From the NCBI GenBank assembly GCA_052437175.1, contig JBQVOK010000008.1, forward strand, positions 62,001 to 126,000: DNA of 64,000 nt, read 5' to 3'. The notes beneath the pieces are model-generated. The model was not told where the DNA came from and did no database searches. It saw only the letters and a list, made by a program, of their open reading frames with translations. Within the stretch, counting starts at the first letter, position 1. Each line of letters opens with the position of its first letter. The position numbers and the translations under genes are program-made. Below, one piece after another: positions 1 to 7,147 of the stretch. Source of the stretch: JACVCJ01 sp052437175. GTDB taxonomy: Bacteria > Bacteroidota > Bacteroidia > CAIKAF01.

Positions 1-103
1 TTCCCATTGTCTCAATAAGCTGGGCATTGGCGGTCATACCCATTGTAGCCAGGGCAAATAATGAGCCCAGTACATACTTTAATTTCAGGTTTTGCTTTTT
101 CAT
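1..103 (-). CDS. Secreted protein, N-terminal fragment (runs off left edge)
   Basis: Only the first 34 codons are inside the window, read leftward from an ATG at 103. They encode a textbook Sec signal peptide: a lysine-rich start (MKKQNLKLK), a hydrophobic core (VLGSLFALATMGM) and a likely cleavage site after TANA, followed by QLIETMG. The mature part is not visible, so no function can be assigned. The 500-base space to the next gene, which diverges from it, must hold its promoter; a TAnnTTTG-like -7 box (TAATTTTG) sits on this strand at 164-157 without a clear partner box. Confidence 0.75.
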   Translation of the reverse strand, partial: MKKQNLKLKYVLGSLFALATMGMTANAQLIETMG

Positions 104-381
104 TTTTGAGTAAACTTTTTAAAAATTTGAAGTATAAGGAGTTTCATGAAACAGTTCAAAATTAGGCTATTGCCGGCTCCCCAGCTTAAACAGAAACTTA
201 CCGATTTGTAAACTTTAGCGGCCCGTAACGTGCCAATATTTCCCCCGGGTTTTGTTTTAGTTAAACATCCTACATCCTTGTAATAAAACAAATTAAAAGC
301 CAGCAAATTAACTTTTAAGACCTGCTTACACAGGCATAGTTTAGCATATTACGGCCCGGTTTTTGCATTAAATACAATAAG

Positions 382-419
382 CCGGAACGTGTGCTTGCAG
401 AACACCTGCATGTTCCCGG
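382..419 (+). other. Hairpin in intergenic region
   Basis: CCGGAACGTG (382-391) faces CATGTTCC-CGG (409-419). As plus-strand RNA all positions pair, allowing one G-U wobble and one bulged C. The minus-strand RNA would have an A-C mismatch at the same place, which mildly favours the plus strand as the transcribed one. No T-run follows, so it is not a classical terminator. Function unknown. Confidence 0.3.
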
Positions 420-571
420 TAAAAAGCCCGGAGAACTTTGTTATTAAGTACCGGTTTCTTAGCAGAAACTTGATGCCTGCTTTACCTTTTTTACCGTTTT
501 TTTAGTATAACAGTATATTGTGCCTGCGGCAGATACATTTTTTTATCGCCGGAAAATGAACGTAACGGCTT

Positions 572-579
572 TACGTTTG
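572..579 (+). promoter_or_regulatory. -7 box (TACGTTTG) of the MuiA-like gene
   Basis: TACGTTTG matches the Bacteroidota TAnnTTTG box and would start transcription about 20 bases before the ATG at 606. No TTG/TTTG box is seen at the expected distance upstream, so this is a partial match. Confidence 0.4.
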
Positions 580-605
580 TATATCACTTAAAACAACATA
601 TACCT

Positions 606-2519
606 ATGCGATTTTTCTTATCCATACTATGCTGCATGCTGTTTTCAGGCGTTTTTGCAGCCGAACCCCAGAAGGTTCCGTCCGAAATAAAACAGGCCAC
701 CGTGTTCCTGCAGGGGGCCGTACTCCGCAACACAGCTACAGCCACCGTTTCCGAAGGGCGTTCCGTACTGCTGTTCACCGGGCTTTCTTACAATATACTG
801 CGCGAAAGCATCCGCATTAAACCCGAGAACTGCCGCATCCAATCGGTAACCATGCGCAAGAACTTCCTGGACCTGGAGCTGCAGGACAAAAAAATAAAGG
901 CCATGCAGGAAGAAATGCAGAAGCTGAACGATAAAAAGACCGCCCTGAACCAGGAACTGGACGTATACGCCCAGGAAAAGGACATGGTACTGAGCAATAA
1001 ATCCATCGGCGGACAGGACAACGGCGTAGACCCGGAGAAACTGAAGGCCGCCGCCGAATTTTTCCGCCAGCGCCTGAGCGACATCCTTACGCGCGTACAG
1101 GCTATACAGGCCGAGATCGGCAAAGCCGACAAACGTATTGCCGAACTCAGCGTACAGATCAACGAAAGCGCGGCCAAAAATATTTACCCTACTTCCGAGA
1201 TCGAGGTAAGCATCCTGGCCGACAGAGCCGGTACCGCCCGTTTCGATATTGAATACTTTATTTCCGAGGCCGGCTGGTTCCCTGCATACGATTTCCGTGT
1301 GAACGATCTCAGCGCACCCATGGAACTGGGCTACATCGCCCACATTTACCAGAATTCGGGGCTGGACTGGAAGAACGTGGACATTACCGTTTCTTCCGCC
1401 GATCCGGGCAATAACGGCGGCGCACCCATACCCAAGACCTGGTTCATTTCACAATCGGGCTACCGCCTGCAGTACGATGTACAGAAACCCCAGTCGGAAA
1501 TGAACCGTGTGAGCGGCCGCGTGGTAGACGAGAACGGGTATCCCGTGGCTTTTGCCAACGTACTTATCGAAAACAGCAGCGCCGGCACCAGTACCGATTT
1601 CGAAGGCCGCTTCAGCATGGCCCTGCCCCAGGGTGCCACAGCCCTCAACATAAACTATGTGGGCTACGAAAAACAGAGCCTGCCCATACAACAGGGCGAA
1701 ATGTACATTGTGCTGCAACCCAGCGTAAAAGTGCTGGAGAGCATTGTGATCACGCAGAACAAAAGCGTGGCAGCCACTTCGGAGACCATGGCGGGCTATG
1801 TATCGGTACGCGGCGGCCGCAGCCGCTCCTACGCTTACGATATGGATACAAAACAAAAGAAAGAAAGCGGCAAAGTGACCTCCTCCAACGTGAGCATCGG
1901 TACTACCGCCGTAAGTGTGGAATATACGCTGAAAGACAAAATGAACGTACCCAGCGACGGCCGCCCCTACACGGCCGATATCCTGAAACGCGAGATCCTG
2001 GCCGAGCACAAATACTCTGCCACACCCAAAATTTCCAAGGACGCCTACCTGAGCATCTTTATCCCCGAGTGGGAAAAACTGAACCTGCTGGAGGGCGAAG
2101 TAAGCCTGTACTTCGGCAATTCGTACACGGGCAAAACGGCCATCAGCCTGGCCAACCTGAAAGACAGCCTCGAATTCTCCATGGGCAAGGACCCCAATAT
2201 CAAGATACAGCGTACACTCGTCTCCCAGAAAACCACCGGCGGCGGCATCCTGCCCAACAAGACCGGCAATTACGAGTGGAGTTCCGAAATACGCAATACC
2301 GGTAAAATGCCTGTACGTCTTACAGTAACCGAGCCCTTCCCGGTATCTACGGAAAAAGAGATCAAGGTAGACCTGGCCCGGGAACTGAGCGGTGCTACGG
2401 TAGATAAGGAAAAAGGCCTGCTTACCTGGGAACTGACCCTGCAGCCCGGCGAACAGAAAAAACTACAGTTCGGCTTCAGCGTTACCTATCCCAAAAACCT
2501 GAACATGCGCTTCGAGTAA
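606..2519 (+). CDS. MuiA-family protein (DUF4140/DUF4139) with inserted carboxypeptidase-D-like segment
   Basis: A 637-residue secreted protein. A Sec signal peptide (about 1-18, ending GVFA) is followed by a DUF4140-like N-terminal domain (about 25-90), a coiled coil rich in K, E and Q (about 90-190), then DUF4139 beginning near PTSEIEVSILAD. DUF4139 is split: residues about 302-375 form a CarboxypepD_reg-like fold (SGRVVDENGYPVAFANVLI, DFEGRFSM, NINYVGYE). After it come VLESIVIT and VSVRGGRSRS, which resemble the start of a SusC/TonB-dependent receptor plug. DUF4139 then resumes near residue 436 and runs to the end. Family members are named for MuiA, 'mucoidy inhibitor A', but their molecular role is unknown. 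It has its own promoter and a strong terminator, so it is probably monocistronic. The family call is firm; any function is inference. Confidence 0.85.
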   Translation: MRFFLSILCCMLFSGVFAAEPQKVPSEIKQATVFLQGAVLRNTATATVSEGRSVLLFTGLSYNILRESIRIKPENCRIQSVTMRKNFLDLELQDKKIKAMQEEMQKLNDKKTALNQELDVYAQEKDMVLSNKSIGGQDNGVDPEKLKAAAEFFRQRLSDILTRVQAIQAEIGKADKRIAELSVQINESAAKNIYPTSEIEVSILADRAGTARFDIEYFISEAGWFPAYDFRVNDLSAPMELGYIAHIYQNSGLDWKNVDITVSSADPGNNGGAPIPKTWFISQSGYRLQYDVQKPQSEMNRVSGRVVDENGYPVAFANVLIENSSAGTSTDFEGRFSMALPQGATALNINYVGYEKQSLPIQQGEMYIVLQPSVKVLESIVITQNKSVAATSETMAGYVSVRGGRSRSYAYDMDTKQKKESGKVTSSNVSIGTTAVSVEYTLKDKMNVPSDGRPYTADILKREILAEHKYSATPKISKDAYLSIFIPEWEKLNLLEGEVSLYFGNSYTGKTAISLANLKDSLEFSMGKDPNIKIQRTLVSQKTTGGGILPNKTGNYEWSSEIRNTGKMPVRLTVTEPFPVSTEKEIKVDLARELSGATVDKEKGLLTWELTLQPGEQKKLQFGFSVTYPKNLNMRFE

Positions 2520-2554
2520 TCGCTTTTCTCAATATATGTTATCAGTGCTTCAGC

Positions 2555-2589
2555 GCCTGTCGTTCGTAAAAGAACGGCAGGCTTTTTTT
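2555..2589 (+). terminator. Rho-independent terminator after the MuiA-like gene
   Basis: An 11-bp stem, GCCTGTCGTTC (2555-2565) with GAACGGCAGGC (2572-2582), containing one G-U pair and a 6-base loop, is followed by seven Ts. Confidence 0.85.
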
Positions 2590-2617
2590 GTGCGGTAATA
2601 CCTGCTTATTACTTTTG
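2587..2617 (+). promoter_or_regulatory. Promoter TTTG-N19-TACTTTTG for the small membrane protein gene
   Basis: TTTG at 2587-2590 and TACTTTTG at 2610-2617 are 19 bases apart, an exact fit to the Bacteroidota -33/-7 consensus. The -33 box uses the T-run of the preceding terminator. Transcription should start about 15 bases before the ATG at 2639. Confidence 0.65.
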
Positions 2618-2638
2618 CAGTCCTTACACCAATAGCCT

Positions 2639-3205
2639 ATGACAAAAAAAGAAATACGCAGCCGGGCCTTTCAGCTGATGCAGGAAGGAAAAAGCAAACA
2701 GGAAGCCTTTGATGAGCTGTTGCCCACAGCCGGCCAAACGGCCGACGAACTTGCCGGTATCATGCGGTTTATACCTTCGCCCAGAGCACGGGAAAGATAT
2801 CTTACTGTGCATATTTTCCTCATCATTGCCATGGGCATTGTTATTCTTCTCAAAATGCTGGCAGGCGTAAGTATGTTCCTGGACAAGCCCGGCGCTTCTT
2901 TCATTCTCATATTCCTTCTGCCGGCGCTCAATGTTTGGTTTACGTACAGTCTTATCCGGTATCAGGGCAGCGCATACCGGCTCGTGGCTATCCTGGCAGT
3001 GCTCTCTTTTATACGTATAGGCCCCGGAATCATCAGGGATTTTAACTTGTTAGCCCTGCCCGAACTGGCTCTTGTACTTAGCATAGCCATACTGGGATTC
3101 TTTCTCAATAAACGCATGGTACCGGCAGTTACCGAAACCCGTGAAAACTATACGGATGATTATGGCCGGGTGCGTCTTCGCAAAAAATTCATTCTGCCGG
3201 ATTGA
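2639..3205 (+). CDS. Unrecognised four-helix membrane protein
   Basis: 188 residues and no signal peptide. The first ~55 residues are charged and probably cytoplasmic (begins MTKKEIRSRAFQLMQEGKSK). Four hydrophobic stretches follow: about 60-85 (VHIFLIIAMGIVILLKMLAG), 90-113, 117-140 and 148-165. A short polar tail ends in RLRKKFILPD. I recognise no family. The N-terminus looks like a helical soluble domain, so a regulatory or scaffold role is possible but not shown. It has a clear promoter of its own, follows a terminator, and lies upstream of ohrR, which has a separate promoter. Confidence 0.75.
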   Translation: MTKKEIRSRAFQLMQEGKSKQEAFDELLPTAGQTADELAGIMRFIPSPRARERYLTVHIFLIIAMGIVILLKMLAGVSMFLDKPGASFILIFLLPALNVWFTYSLIRYQGSAYRLVAILAVLSFIRIGPGIIRDFNLLALPELALVLSIAILGFFLNKRMVPAVTETRENYTDDYGRVRLRKKFILPD

Positions 3206-3265
3206 AAATTTACACACTGACAATCAGCCAAATAAAGCATTTAACATTTCCACAACATTAAATTG

Positions 3266-3297
3266 TTTGATATTTAATTGTACACAATTTAAATTTG
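3266..3297 (+). promoter_or_regulatory. ohrR-ohr promoter (TTTG-N20-TAAATTTG)
   Basis: TTTG at 3266-3269 and TAAATTTG at 3290-3297 fit the Bacteroidota promoter with a 20-base spacer. The start site would be near 3303, just before the AAGGAG ribosome-binding site at 3308-3313. Confidence 0.7.
3276..3289. promoter_or_regulatory. Candidate OhrR operator, AATTGT-AC-ACAATT
   Basis: A perfect 6-bp inverted repeat with a 2-base centre sits between the -33 and -7 boxes. AATTGT/ACAATT half-sites resemble known OhrR operators (TACAATT/AATTGTA type). Binding here would block RNA polymerase, giving autorepression of ohrR and repression of ohr. Confidence 0.6.
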
Positions 3298-3318
3298 TGC
3301 TGTCAAAAAGGAGATGTT

Positions 3319-3744
3319 ATGAATCCACTCGCACTTTCGAACCAGTTATGTTTCAGGGCCTATGCCCTCTCCCGCCATATTACGGCCATGTACCAGCCCC
3401 TGCTCAAAAAACTGGGGCTTACCTATCCGCAATACCTCGTAATGCTGGTGCTCTGGGAAAACGATGCTATTTCGGTAAAACAGATGGGCGAACAGCTGAT
3501 GCTGGACAGCGGTACCCTTACCCCCCTGCTGAAACGCATGGAAGAAGCCGGTCTGCTGCAGCGTAAACGCTCCGCAGAAGACGAACGCGTGGTACACATA
3601 CGCCTTACGGACAAAGGGCAGGAACTAAAGAACAAAGCGAAGGCCATTCCCGGCGAACTGCAGAAATGCATGGGCTTTACAAAGGAAGATTACCTGGAAT
3701 TTATGCAGGTAAGCGCCCGCCTGCTGAAACACAAAAACGTATAA
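3319..3744 (+). CDS. ohrR: OhrR, MarR-family organic-peroxide sensor and repressor
   Basis: 141 residues, start chosen at the ATG at 3319, six bases after AAGGAG. The fold is MarR-type winged helix: dimerisation helix, HTH (SVKQMGEQLMLDSGTLTPLLKRME) and a wing with DERVVHIRLTDKG. The LCFRAYAL motif carries Cys11, matching the peroxidatic cysteine of OhrR. A second cysteine, Cys117, is 106 residues further on, close to the C22-C127 spacing of the two-cysteine Xanthomonas OhrR, so a disulfide-type switch is likely. The gene is 20 bases upstream of ohr and shares its operator-bearing promoter. Oxidation by organic hydroperoxide is expected to release DNA and induce both genes. Confidence 0.9.
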   Translation: MNPLALSNQLCFRAYALSRHITAMYQPLLKKLGLTYPQYLVMLVLWENDAISVKQMGEQLMLDSGTLTPLLKRMEEAGLLQRKRSAEDERVVHIRLTDKGQELKNKAKAIPGELQKCMGFTKEDYLEFMQVSARLLKHKNV

Positions 3745-3764
3745 TCAATTTAAAACATATACTA

Positions 3765-4181
3765 ATGAAACCATTGTACACAGCCGAAGCAACGGCTACC
3801 GGAGGCCGCGAAGGCCATGTAAGATCATCGGACGGGATCCTGGACCTGGACGTACGCATCCCGCGTGAAATGGGTGGGCCCGGCGGACAGACCAATCCCG
3901 AGCAGCTTTTTGCAGCCGGCTATTCCGCCTGTTTCGACAGCGCCCTGAACCACGTGGCCCGCATGAAAAAAATTAAAACAGGCACCACTACCGTTACCGC
4001 CGAAGTTACCATCGGCAGCCTGGACAACGGCGGATTCGGCCTTTCGGCTAAACTGCATGCCCATATCCCCGGTGTAACGCAGGAAGTAGCCGAGGAACTG
4101 ATACAGGCCGCTCACCAGGTTTGTCCCTATTCCAACGCTACCCGCAACAATATACAGGTAGACCTGAGCGTAAGCATTTAA
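3765..4181 (+). CDS. ohr: Ohr, organic hydroperoxide reductase
   Basis: 138 residues, a typical Ohr/OsmC length. Ohr is a thiol peroxidase that reduces organic hydroperoxides to alcohols in the cytoplasm, usually recycled by lipoylated proteins. Both catalytic cysteines are present: Cys56 in AAGYSACFDSAL and Cys120 in AAHQVCPYSNATR, with the TNPEQLFAAGY segment that supplies a conserved Glu. A longer frame opens upstream inside ohrR, but MKPLYTAEATATGGREGHV is the normal Ohr start. It is the second gene of the ohrR-ohr operon and is followed by a strong terminator. Confidence 0.95.
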   Translation: MKPLYTAEATATGGREGHVRSSDGILDLDVRIPREMGGPGGQTNPEQLFAAGYSACFDSALNHVARMKKIKTGTTTVTAEVTIGSLDNGGFGLSAKLHAHIPGVTQEVAEELIQAAHQVCPYSNATRNNIQVDLSVSI

Positions 4182-4210
4182 AACCAGCCGTAAACATATT
4201 CACCCAGGAA

Positions 4211-4246
4211 AAGACCCGGGTCCGCACAGGATCCGGGTCTTTATTT
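4211..4246 (+). terminator. Terminator of the ohrR-ohr operon
   Basis: AAGACCCGGGTCC (4211-4223) pairs with GGATCCGGGTCTT (4229-4241), 13 bp with one G-U pair, followed by TATTTC. Confidence 0.8.
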
Positions 4247-4260
4247 CAGGGCAGGTCATG

Positions 4261-4294
4261 AAAAAGGGGAGCTGCACCGAAATGCACTCTCCCC
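4261..4294 (-). terminator. Terminator of the lipoprotein gene at 4317
   Basis: On the minus strand, GGGGAG (4294-4289) pairs with CTCCCC (4271-4266), with partial inner pairing, and is followed by TTTTT. It faces the ohr terminator between the two convergent genes. Confidence 0.65.
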
Positions 4295-4316
4295 GCACCT
4301 GTGTCCAAATAAGGTT

Positions 4317-4712
4317 TTATGGCGTACACATAAACGTTACGCTTTTTGTAGCGGTATGTCCGTCATGATCGAGCGTTGCTACCAGGGTCAGCTCCAGGCC
4401 GGTTCCTGCATTTACGTCGCAGGGCCAGTTTATTTCCAGGTTTTTATGCATCCCGTGATAATGGTCTTCAAAGCTGAATACCTCGGCTCCCGTGTCCGTC
4501 CTTTTAACATGTGCGCTGTACCCGTGCAGGTCCATTACACTCACAATGCTGCCGCGTATGGCCAGCGTGTCGCCGTGCCGCAGGGTATCCGAAGCCAGGG
4601 GAGATGTAAAGGTAATCTCCGCGGAGTTCAGGTGCGGCTCTTCTTCTTTTTTGCAGGCCGGAAAAAGAGCCGTAAACGCAAATGCTGCAATAAAATAGTG
4701 TATTTTTTTCAT
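4317..4712 (-). CDS. Small lipoprotein, family not recognised
   Basis: 131 residues with a lipoprotein signal: the hydrophobic N-terminus ends at LFPACKKEEE, so Cys20 should be lipidated; KKEEE follows, the usual Bacteroidota sort of charged linker. The mature part is rich in beta-forming residues, with HGDTLAIRG and a His-rich stretch (DHYHGMHKN). A final Cys (FMCTP) could pair with the internal Cys of NWPCDVN. It resembles single immunoglobulin-like domains, but I cannot name a family. It lies 73 bases downstream of another lipoprotein gene, with a terminator-like hairpin between them. Confidence 0.7.
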   Translation of the reverse strand: MKKIHYFIAAFAFTALFPACKKEEEPHLNSAEITFTSPLASDTLRHGDTLAIRGSIVSVMDLHGYSAHVKRTDTGAEVFSFEDHYHGMHKNLEINWPCDVNAGTGLELTLVATLDHDGHTATKSVTFMCTP

Positions 4713-4727
4713 ACAATGTCAGGGTAT

Positions 4728-4760
4728 TAAAAAGGGCATTTCCGAAAACAAAATGCCCTT
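4728..4760 (-). terminator. Hairpin between the two lipoprotein genes
   Basis: AAGGGCATTT (minus 4760-4751) pairs perfectly over 10 bp with AAATGCCCTT (4741-4732), followed by a short TTTAAT. It should end or attenuate transcription from the upstream gene only 16 bases before the downstream start codon. Confidence 0.6.
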
Positions 4761-4785
4761 TGCTTATCCGGTACAAAAAGAAAGC

Positions 4786-5298
4786 TTAGTTCGGGAAAGC
4801 ACCTACCACCAGGTAGGTCTGCAGGTTGGTCGTACTCAGTGCCTGTGTGGGGTCGTGCACTACAAAGAATCCACCGCCATACGTTGTGGTCAGGTCGGTA
4901 AAACTCATGGTGGAAGTAAAGTCTTTCGATGCGGTACCACCTGTGCCTGCAATGGTCATAGCCAGTATGGCCGAATTGGGCGTTTCGTTATAGGGCGTGC
5001 CGTTCGGTGTTGTAGCCGGATCGGCGGCATCGTGCACATGGATGTTGTAATCCTTGCCGGCCAGGGTATTGGTAAGCGTAACGGTGAGAATGGTCTGGTC
5101 CTTATCTTCCGTAAGCAGTACTTTTGCACTGAGTGTAGACGGATGTGATCCCGAATACTCGGTGCCTGCCCCCACCTGACCGGTGTTGAACGAATAATCG
5201 ATCGTTTTGGTCATCACCTCTTTTTTGCAGGATGTGAATGTTAAGCCTGCACAAACGAAAAGCGTTAAAACTGTCAGAGATTTGTTGAATTTTTTCAT
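4786..5298 (-). CDS. Lipoprotein with CHRD/SOD-like beta domain
   Basis: 170 residues. The lipobox TFTSCKKEV places the lipidated cysteine near residue 24. The mature domain has alternating strands, a histidine pair in NIHVHDAADP, and GGFFVVHDPTQ near the end. This pattern recalls CHRD and Cu/Zn-superoxide-dismutase-like sandwich domains, where a paired-His strand is followed by a Gly-rich loop. Not all SOD copper ligands can be placed, so enzymatic activity is not claimed. It is upstream of the second lipoprotein gene and separated from it by a terminator-like hairpin, so both may come from one partly attenuated transcript. Confidence 0.7.
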   Translation of the reverse strand: MKKFNKSLTVLTLFVCAGLTFTSCKKEVMTKTIDYSFNTGQVGAGTEYSGSHPSTLSAKVLLTEDKDQTILTVTLTNTLAGKDYNIHVHDAADPATTPNGTPYNETPNSAILAMTIAGTGGTASKDFTSTMSFTDLTTTYGGGFFVVHDPTQALSTTNLQTYLVVGAFPN

Positions 5299-5503
5299 AC
5301 GTCAATTTTTTTTTGAAGGTTGTTTTTATTACTTCCCTTACATCTACGCTGTCTGCTGAGAACCGGATTTCGGAAGGGGTGTTTTTTTTTCAATAAAAAT
5401 TTAAATTACTCAATACCAATCCATTAAAATTCACCCGGCAGAATATCCGCTTCCGGAAAACCGAAAATGGCCCCACGTCGTTTGTATACATAAACAATAC
5501 TCG

Positions 5504-5857
5504 ATGAAAATACATTTGTGGATTACCCTACTCGGCGCCGGACTCTTCCTGGTTTCCGCCGCAGGATGCAGCAAAAACAAACAGGATTGTGAAGCGGATA
5601 CACCGGCATCGCTTACCTATACAGCCTATATACAGCCCCTGGTACAGACCAAATGCCTGGGTTGTCATTCCGCCTCGTCTATACAACCGACGCTCGAAAC
5701 CTACCCACAGCTTATGGTGATTGTAAATGACGGACGTCTTGTAAACGTGATCAGCGGAGCACCGGGATATGTGCGTATGCCTTACCAGTCTGACCCGCTT
5801 GCGGACTGTGATATCGCATACATTAAAAAATGGGTGGATATGGGCGCTCCGGAATAG
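5504..5857 (+). CDS. Small c-type cytochrome-like lipoprotein
   Basis: 117 residues. The lipobox VSAAGC gives a lipidated Cys22. A single haem-binding CLGCH motif is at residues 51-55 (TYTAYIQPLVQTKCLGCHSA). Met92 in GYVRMPYQSD could be the distal haem ligand, in a short segment typical of monohaem domains that open with 'I-P-L-V-x-x-K-C-x-x-C-H'. This is the format of periplasmic or surface-anchored monohaem proteins common in Bacteroidota. Cys30 and Cys103 (LADCDIAYI) may form a disulfide. No redox partner is encoded nearby, so the electron donor and acceptor are unknown. Confidence 0.8.
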   Translation: MKIHLWITLLGAGLFLVSAAGCSKNKQDCEADTPASLTYTAYIQPLVQTKCLGCHSASSIQPTLETYPQLMVIVNDGRLVNVISGAPGYVRMPYQSDPLADCDIAYIKKWVDMGAPE

Positions 5858-5917
5858 GGGCACAAAAAAAAACCGGGCCTTAGGGGGACCCGGTTGTATC
5901 GTTTTACGTTCGCACGT

Positions 5918-6886
5918 TTAATAATCGCGGTTATTGATGCGCCCGGCCAGTTCGCGCAGCGGTTCTTTCTGCTCCTCCGGAACGGATATCTCATCCAGGT
6001 TGCGCAGGGCTTCGAGGTACAGCACTTCGATCTTTTCTTCCGTATTCTTTTTAGCTCCGCTGCTTTCCATAATGCTTTTTACGGTAGCTATTTTCTTCTC
6101 TTCGTCCTTCTCGCCCAGCATGGCCGTGAGCACTTCCTTATCGCCCGGAGCCGCCATTTCGAAGGTTTTTATGTACAGGTAGGTCTTTTTATTGTTCAGG
6201 ATATCGCCACCGATGCGTTTGCCCACTTTGGCCGCTTCGCCGAAGGTATCCAGGAAATCGTCCTTGATCTGGAAAGACAGGCCCAGGTTAATACCGAAAC
6301 GGTAGGCCGCTTCACGGTCTGCTTCGGATGCCCCGCCGATAATGGCGCCCATTTTCAGTGCGCAACCCAGCAGCACCGAGGTCTTGAACTCGATCATTTT
6401 CAGGTATTCGCTTTCCTGCACATCGTTGCGGGTCTCAAAGTCCATATCGCTCTGCTGTCCCTCAAATATTTCGATGGCCGTTTTGTTGAACACCCCGAAC
6501 ACATCGGCCAGGATAGCCGGAGGCACCATAGATATATGCTTATAGGCGTAGGCAAACATGACATCGCCGCTCAGGATCCCTTTATTGAGACCATACAGGG
6601 CATGCACGGCCGGCTGACCGCGGCGGATATCGGCATTGTCCATGATATCGTCGTGTACCAGCGTAAAATTGTGAAAAACCTCCACCCCGAAAGCCGGATG
6701 CAGGGCATCGAGCGGGTTTTTACCGAACATATCGGCCGACATCAGGCACAGCAGCGGACGGATACGCTTGCCACCCATGCTCATGATGTGTTTAACGGGA
6801 TCGTAAAGTCCCTGAGGCTCACCCGTAAAGATCTCTGCCGGGAAATTCTGTTCGTATAGTTCGGTTAACTTTTCTACTGAATACAT
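5918..6886 (-). CDS. Polyprenyl (geranylgeranyl-type) diphosphate synthase
   Basis: 322 residues, from the ATG at 6886; a much longer frame continues upstream, but MYSVEKLTELYEQNF is the natural start. Trans-prenyltransferases condense isopentenyl diphosphate onto allylic primers. The first Asp-rich motif is DDIMD (79-83) followed by NADIRRG; the second is DDFLD, preceded by FQIK. GGKRIRP (39-45) binds diphosphate. The residue five before DDIMD is Phe74 and the motif has no two-residue insertion, the pattern associated with C20 products, so geranylgeranyl diphosphate is the likely product (inference). It diverges from the deoxyhypusine-synthase-like gene across 261 bases. Confidence 0.9.
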   Translation of the reverse strand: MYSVEKLTELYEQNFPAEIFTGEPQGLYDPVKHIMSMGGKRIRPLLCLMSADMFGKNPLDALHPAFGVEVFHNFTLVHDDIMDNADIRRGQPAVHALYGLNKGILSGDVMFAYAYKHISMVPPAILADVFGVFNKTAIEIFEGQQSDMDFETRNDVQESEYLKMIEFKTSVLLGCALKMGAIIGGASEADREAAYRFGINLGLSFQIKDDFLDTFGEAAKVGKRIGGDILNNKKTYLYIKTFEMAAPGDKEVLTAMLGEKDEEKKIATVKSIMESSGAKKNTEEKIEVLYLEALRNLDEISVPEEQKEPLRELAGRINNRDY

Positions 6887-6905
6887 GCTGCTTAATTTAT
6901 GCTTT

Positions 6906-6922
6906 CCGGATTTTAAATCCGG
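6906..6922. promoter_or_regulatory. 17-base palindrome upstream of the polyprenyl synthase
   Basis: CCGGATTT-T-AAATCCGG is perfect over 8-bp arms and lies 20 bases before the synthase start codon. It may be an operator or a short 5'-UTR hairpin. A TAnnTTTG-like box (TAACATTG) lies just upstream on the minus strand. Confidence 0.4.
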
Positions 6923-7121
6923 CGGCAATGTTATCATTTTTTTTTTACCTGCGCTCGATAAACTGAATAATAATTGGGCTACCATATTGGCTGTGTGCAC
7001 ATTTAATTCGTGATAAAAACAAAACAGGGAGCGGAAAAAAAAGTTTAGTTCCCCGGTAAAAAACCCGTGTCCCTTTAGGGTCACTCCCAGGCAAAGCCCT
7101 TTCAAAGCCCGAAAAAAATCG

Positions 7122-7129
7122 TAGTTTTG
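7122..7129 (+). promoter_or_regulatory. -7 box (TAGTTTTG) of the deoxyhypusine-synthase-like gene
   Basis: TAGTTTTG fits TAnnTTTG and would give a leader of about 12 bases before the ATG at 7148. There is no clear -33 TTG. Confidence 0.45.
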
Positions 7130-7147
7130 TGCCCTTAAAATTTGTAC

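Larger units (their letters stand above)
104..605. other. 502-base divergent intergenic region
   Basis: No convincing gene. Short open frames here have neither coding character nor a plausible start. It lies between two diverging signal-peptide genes, so it should hold both promoters. Visible elements are a -7-like box on each strand (164-157 minus, 572-579 plus) and a hairpin at 382-419. The right half is rich in T and A runs. Confidence 0.6.
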
